The notes beneath the pieces are model-generated. The model saw nothing but the letters and a program-made list of their open reading frames with translations, ran no database searches and was not told the origin of the DNA. Made by a program: the position numbers and the translations under genes. From Chromatiales bacterium (GTDB lineage: Bacteria; Pseudomonadota; Gammaproteobacteria; UBA6429), in contig JALTJN010000196.1 in NCBI GenBank assembly GCA_027076405.1, forward strand, positions 62,001-126,000: a stretch of DNA of 64,000 nucleotides. The letters run 5' to 3'. Shown in pieces: positions 61,273 through 64,000 of this stretch; within the stretch, counting starts at the first letter, position 1; every line of letters begins with the position of its first letter.

Positions 61273-62721
61273 TTATTTTGAACAGATTTGACAAGGCGCA
61301 TTGTCACCTGTTGGTGCAGAAGGGCGTTTGCTGCTAGGCGTATGTTTATAAGTATTTAGTATTTTGCCTTCTTCTGGTATGGATTTAAGCAACTGTTTGA
61401 AAGCAGTATATTGTTCGCCTTCCCATGTATCAGTGCCAACGAAAGGCGCATACTCTTTTACATTCTCCTCGATGGAAAGCCGGTGTAGGGTTCGCTTTAT
61501 AGCACTGGCAACCATTTTAAGCTGTGCCATTGCATGATTGCGTTTCCATGTGTAAGTCCCTTTGGTTGATTTACCGAGATCAATTAGATGGCTTGGTATC
61601 TCAAGATGAAAAACAGCCATTTTATACTGTGCCTCAAACTCAGACGGTGTAAGAAAAAACACTTCGGCTGTATCTTTGCGTGTCCAGTAGTGGTTGTTTA
61701 AGATTGTTGACATACCCGCTTTCGTCGTACACCAGTTAATCAATTCCATGTGAGTTGTACCGGGGCTGCCTGTACGGGAGCCACCATAAAGGTTCATTGA
61801 TGGATCGACAATATATTCAACCCCAACAAACACATCAGTCATTTCTTCGCTGAACAAATCTAAAGTCGAATTATCATTCCGTGTAAGTTTTACTGGGGCA
61901 CGCATTGCAAAGTCATGGCAAGTACGTGCATCAATGCTGGCAGGGATAGGATAATTAATTTTGACACCAGATAGATCGCCGCCCTGTACAACAAACCGTT
62001 TCGCGTCAATCTCGGACAATTTTTCATACTGTTGTGCTTTTGCAAAGCCTTCGGGATCGTGCATCATAGTGCCAATAAATTCACTGCCTCTTTGAAAAAA
62101 ACAGCCAGAGCAACCAGAACGACCACGCCACTTATAAAAACGTGGAACCATGTGAAGCTCGGTTAATATTTTGAATACATCTTCACGATTAAGCCCTAAA
62201 TCACGCAGCGGAAAATGAGTTTGCATCCAGGGCATGTCAGAGTTAAAACCAGAACGCGCAGGTTCATCGGCGCGTATGCCTGTAAAATTATGAACCTTAC
62301 ATTCATCTAATTGATTTTCGCGTATGCCATCCATGTAATCTTCAAAAGGAGTAAGTTTTGCAACCCTTGTGCAATACCTGACCAAATTTGATGGTAAGAA
62401 GAACCCATCATCTTCTTTTTTGGTAGAATAATGCTCAACAAGACCGTACAGACCGCCTTCAACGCTTATACGTTTAATTGGTTTACCAATAAAACATTCA
62501 AGCGCCTCAATAGATTCATCAGTGTATTTTACTTCTGCCTGTGTATCAGTGAAAAGCAGGTGGAAATTTGTATCGGGAAAAATCGATGTAAGTAATATAG
62601 CAGTGACAGAGCTATCTGCACCGCCAGAGGTGCCAATAACATATTCATCACCATCCTTACCGGGTAATGAGTAGTTAATGTCGTGCGCTTTATTAATGAA
62701 ATGTTGTAGTGTCTGGCTCAT
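61273..62721 (-). CDS. PP-loop (PAPS reductase/DndC-like) enzyme, 482 aa
   Basis: The P-loop of adenylating sulfotransfer enzymes is near residue 30: VIGTSGGADSSVTA. Then LLFTDTQAEVKYTDESIEAL, SNLVRYCTRVAKLTPFEDYM, and later GRSGCSGCFFQRGSEFIG, a Cys pair that may bind Fe-S or carry sulfur, with a last CQICSK at the C-terminus. Resembles PAPS reductase-family proteins including DndC, which is part of DNA phosphorothioation. No DndB/D/E homologue appears here, so the substrate is open. Confidence 0.78.
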   Translation of the reverse strand: MSQTLQHFINKAHDINYSLPGKDGDEYVIGTSGGADSSVTAILLTSIFPDTNFHLLFTDTQAEVKYTDESIEALECFIGKPIKRISVEGGLYGLVEHYSTKKEDDGFFLPSNLVRYCTRVAKLTPFEDYMDGIRENQLDECKVHNFTGIRADEPARSGFNSDMPWMQTHFPLRDLGLNREDVFKILTELHMVPRFYKWRGRSGCSGCFFQRGSEFIGTMMHDPEGFAKAQQYEKLSEIDAKRFVVQGGDLSGVKINYPIPASIDARTCHDFAMRAPVKLTRNDNSTLDLFSEEMTDVFVGVEYIVDPSMNLYGGSRTGSPGTTHMELINWCTTKAGMSTILNNHYWTRKDTAEVFFLTPSEFEAQYKMAVFHLEIPSHLIDLGKSTKGTYTWKRNHAMAQLKMVASAIKRTLHRLSIEENVKEYAPFVGTDTWEGEQYTAFKQLLKSIPEEGKILNTYKHTPSSKRPSAPTGDNAPCQICSK

Positions 62722-62745
62722 AATAGTCTCCGTTTCGTTAGAGCT

Positions 62746-62773
62746 ATTATCTCAAACAAGCCATATCCCGCAC
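62746..62773 (-). promoter_or_regulatory. GTGCGGGA-family promoter, PP-loop enzyme
   Basis: AGTGCGGGA, 14 bases ending TGA, GATAAT (extended -10). Confidence 0.74.
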
Positions 62774-62817
62774 TAAGTAATTAAATGATATTAGCGCGTA
62801 CTACAGTAGTAACGTAA

Positions 62818-63423
62818 TTATTTAAAAGCAGAATAGTTATCGGGGTGTTCGGCTAAATGATTATCGCTGCTTATTGGTTTCTGTTTCCAAAAAGAAACGA
62901 ACAAAGCAATAACCAAGAAGGCTAATAAGCCTATAACAACAGCAAACCACGTATTCGCTGAATCATTGATATATGGATTTCTTTCACCCATATAAACATA
63001 AATATCACTACGAACATTTATTAATAAATCTGTGGCGTTATCGGCGTATTTATCATCTAAGATAGCATTGTTTGATAAAAAGTTATGATACTTTTTTGTT
63101 AAAGATTGACAGAGACTGTTCGGCATAGAAAAAGCAGGATTTCGGTCACAGAAAAGGATGTCGGTTATGTTGGCAATTTTTTCTACATCAAACTTCTGCG
63201 TCTTGATTTGCTCCTTTAGTTCCTTGAATAGCACGTTCATTATTGTTTCACTATCCATGTTTTCATAGAAGGTTTTTTTATAGGAATTTGCTTGTCCGAT
63301 TGGTGTGACGGCACCATGCTGCGCAACAAAATGAGTTGTGGATGCTTGTGTCGTAGGTAGTGACATTACTAACAGAAAAACAGCAAACAACATAAAGATA
63401 GTTTTAGAAAATATTGTTTTCAT
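62818..63423 (-). CDS. Exported, C-terminally anchored protein, 201 aa
   Basis: Start ATG 63423 (AGGG upstream). The TTG two codons earlier is less likely. Signal peptide MKTIFSKTIFMLFAVFLLVM, a periplasmic helical domain, then one membrane segment (WFAVVIGLLAFLVIALFVSF, about 165-185) and a short cytoplasmic tail. No family recognised. Confidence 0.65.
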   Translation of the reverse strand: MKTIFSKTIFMLFAVFLLVMSLPTTQASTTHFVAQHGAVTPIGQANSYKKTFYENMDSETIMNVLFKELKEQIKTQKFDVEKIANITDILFCDRNPAFSMPNSLCQSLTKKYHNFLSNNAILDDKYADNATDLLINVRSDIYVYMGERNPYINDSANTWFAVVIGLLAFLVIALFVSFWKQKPISSDNHLAEHPDNYSAFK

Positions 63424-63456
63424 AATCAAACCCTTTTTTTTAAGATTTAAGATAAA

Positions 63457-63684
63457 TTATACTTCTGAGCTACCAACCCATGTTTCACCGAGGTACGCTT
63501 CACCTGATTGCTCTGGGTTATGCTCTGCGTATTCACATAAAAGCGTATGCGACCATCCCGATTCAGGTGGCATCAGACGATCAATTTCTTTTCCTGTTTC
63601 ACTTAGAATTATGAGTGGTTCATGTTGCACGGCAATTAAGATATCTGGTTCTTCGTATTGTAAATCAGTAATAAAAGTAATCAT
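63457..63684 (-). CDS. Hypothetical protein, 75 aa
   Basis: Acidic, no family recognised. Between the exported protein and the partial gene, likely one unit. Confidence 0.55.
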   Translation of the reverse strand: MITFITDLQYEEPDILIAVQHEPLIILSETGKEIDRLMPPESGWSHTLLCEYAEHNPEQSGEAYLGETWVGSSEV

Positions 63685-63703
63685 AAATACATCTTAGTGT
63701 TAA

Positions 63704-64000
63704 TTATTGACGGTTAATCGAATTTGCTTCAAGACAAGCAAAGTCATCCCATAGTTTTTTCTCAAGCACTTCAAGGCATTCATCTAGCGTCTCTTCGTTA
63801 CCGATCATTAAGTGATATAGATCACCACTGCGCTCAATATAAAATCCGTTTAAATAAACAAACCCCGATGAATCGCTAATCTCTAAATCATTAAGCGCTT
63901 CTCCAATATTGCTAACCTCTTTTCGTGACGCAATAAAATCCTTAAAACAGACACGACCAGAATTTCTGCAATCACAGCCTGGCGCGCCCTTGCAATCAAC
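63704..64000 (-). CDS. Partial hypothetical protein (5' end outside the window)
   Basis: The last 98 residues are visible. A Cys cluster (VDCKGAPGCDC, RVCFKDF) lies at the window edge and could bind metal. Then an alpha/beta part (YLNGFYIERSGDLYHLMIGN). Ends at TAA 63704-63706. Confidence 0.6.
   Translation of the reverse strand, partial: VDCKGAPGCDCRNSGRVCFKDFIASRKEVSNIGEALNDLEISDSSGFVYLNGFYIERSGDLYHLMIGNEETLDECLEVLEKKLWDDFACLEANSINRQ

Noticed and set aside
61273..62721. A complete Dnd phosphorothioation system
   Set aside because: Only a DndC-like PP-loop protein is present. No DndB, DndD or DndE homologue was seen nearby.
10836..62773. GTGCGGGA as a ParB/KorB-type operator
   Set aside because: It is not palindromic and is locked at 14 bases from the -10 box on the coding strand, which fits a -35-like element or activator site better. 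ParB binding is not excluded.
1..64000. tRNA or rRNA genes
   Set aside because: No cloverleaf or rRNA-like sequence was noticed on either strand. A tRNAscan or Infernal run would settle this.

Overview
The window is one 64 kb stretch of a large, AT-rich plasmid (or plasmid-like element) of a proteobacterium, most likely a gammaproteobacterium. The evidence is an iteron origin with its own Rep gene at the left end, a PRTRC (ParB-related, ThiF-related) cassette, plasmid-borne copies of chromosomal-type replication genes, a tyrosine recombinase, and no rRNA, tRNA or housekeeping metabolism. The host assignment is an inference from the style of the RecA, SSB and PRTRC proteins and is not firm.

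Layout. 0-2 kb: replication initiator and iteron array. 2.6-5.8 kb: an overlapping pair of cyclic-di-GMP proteins. 5.8-10.8 kb: a giant N6-methylase/helicase. 10.9-13.0 kb: an IS200/IS605-type element (Y1 TnpA plus TnpB). 13.0-19.0 kb: PRTRC genes ThiF, A, B, F, C, E and ParB. 19-26 kb: FEN-type exonuclease, DnaN clamp, HU, RecA and a sigma-70-family factor. 26-31 kb: a minus-strand operon with a sigma-like protein, a primase, a lysine-rich tail protein and TraU-like conjugation proteins. 31-34.5 kb: a CI/LexA-like repressor, SSB and unknown genes. 34.9-39.6 kb: a DUF2779-type nuclease, unknown genes and the integrase. 40-64 kb: almost wholly minus-strand, short, mostly unknown genes, with a few recognisable islands: KTSC protein, transglutaminase-like protein, GHKL ATPase, WGR/ATP-dependent DNA ligase and PP-loop sulfotransfer enzyme.

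Main discovery. A promoter family occurs at least 29 times. An octamer GTGCGGGA (core GCGGGA) stands exactly 14 bases upstream of a -10-like hexamer (GATAAT, CATACT, CATAAT and so on), often preceded by TGn. It stands before nearly every transcription unit: PRTRC (three units), the methylase/helicase, dnaN, HU, recA, ssb, integrase and almost all unknown operons. It also lies before the sigma factor gene at 25.0 kb, which is therefore the leading candidate for reading these promoters, with positive autoregulation. The fixed spacing and the near-absence of TTGACA-like -35 boxes suggest a dedicated transcription programme that co-expresses the replication, recombination and accessory genes of the element. 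The promoter positions also show that several longest-ORF starts are wrong, because those start codons lie upstream of or inside the promoter.

Other notable points: two solitary 71-base IS605-type right ends, a chimeric duplicated gene family at 40.5-42.4 kb, a 19-residue hydrophobic peptide ORF with a strong Shine-Dalgarno sequence, an apparently leaderless integrase mRNA, and a repressor whose S24-like domain seems to lack the catalytic Ser/Lys.
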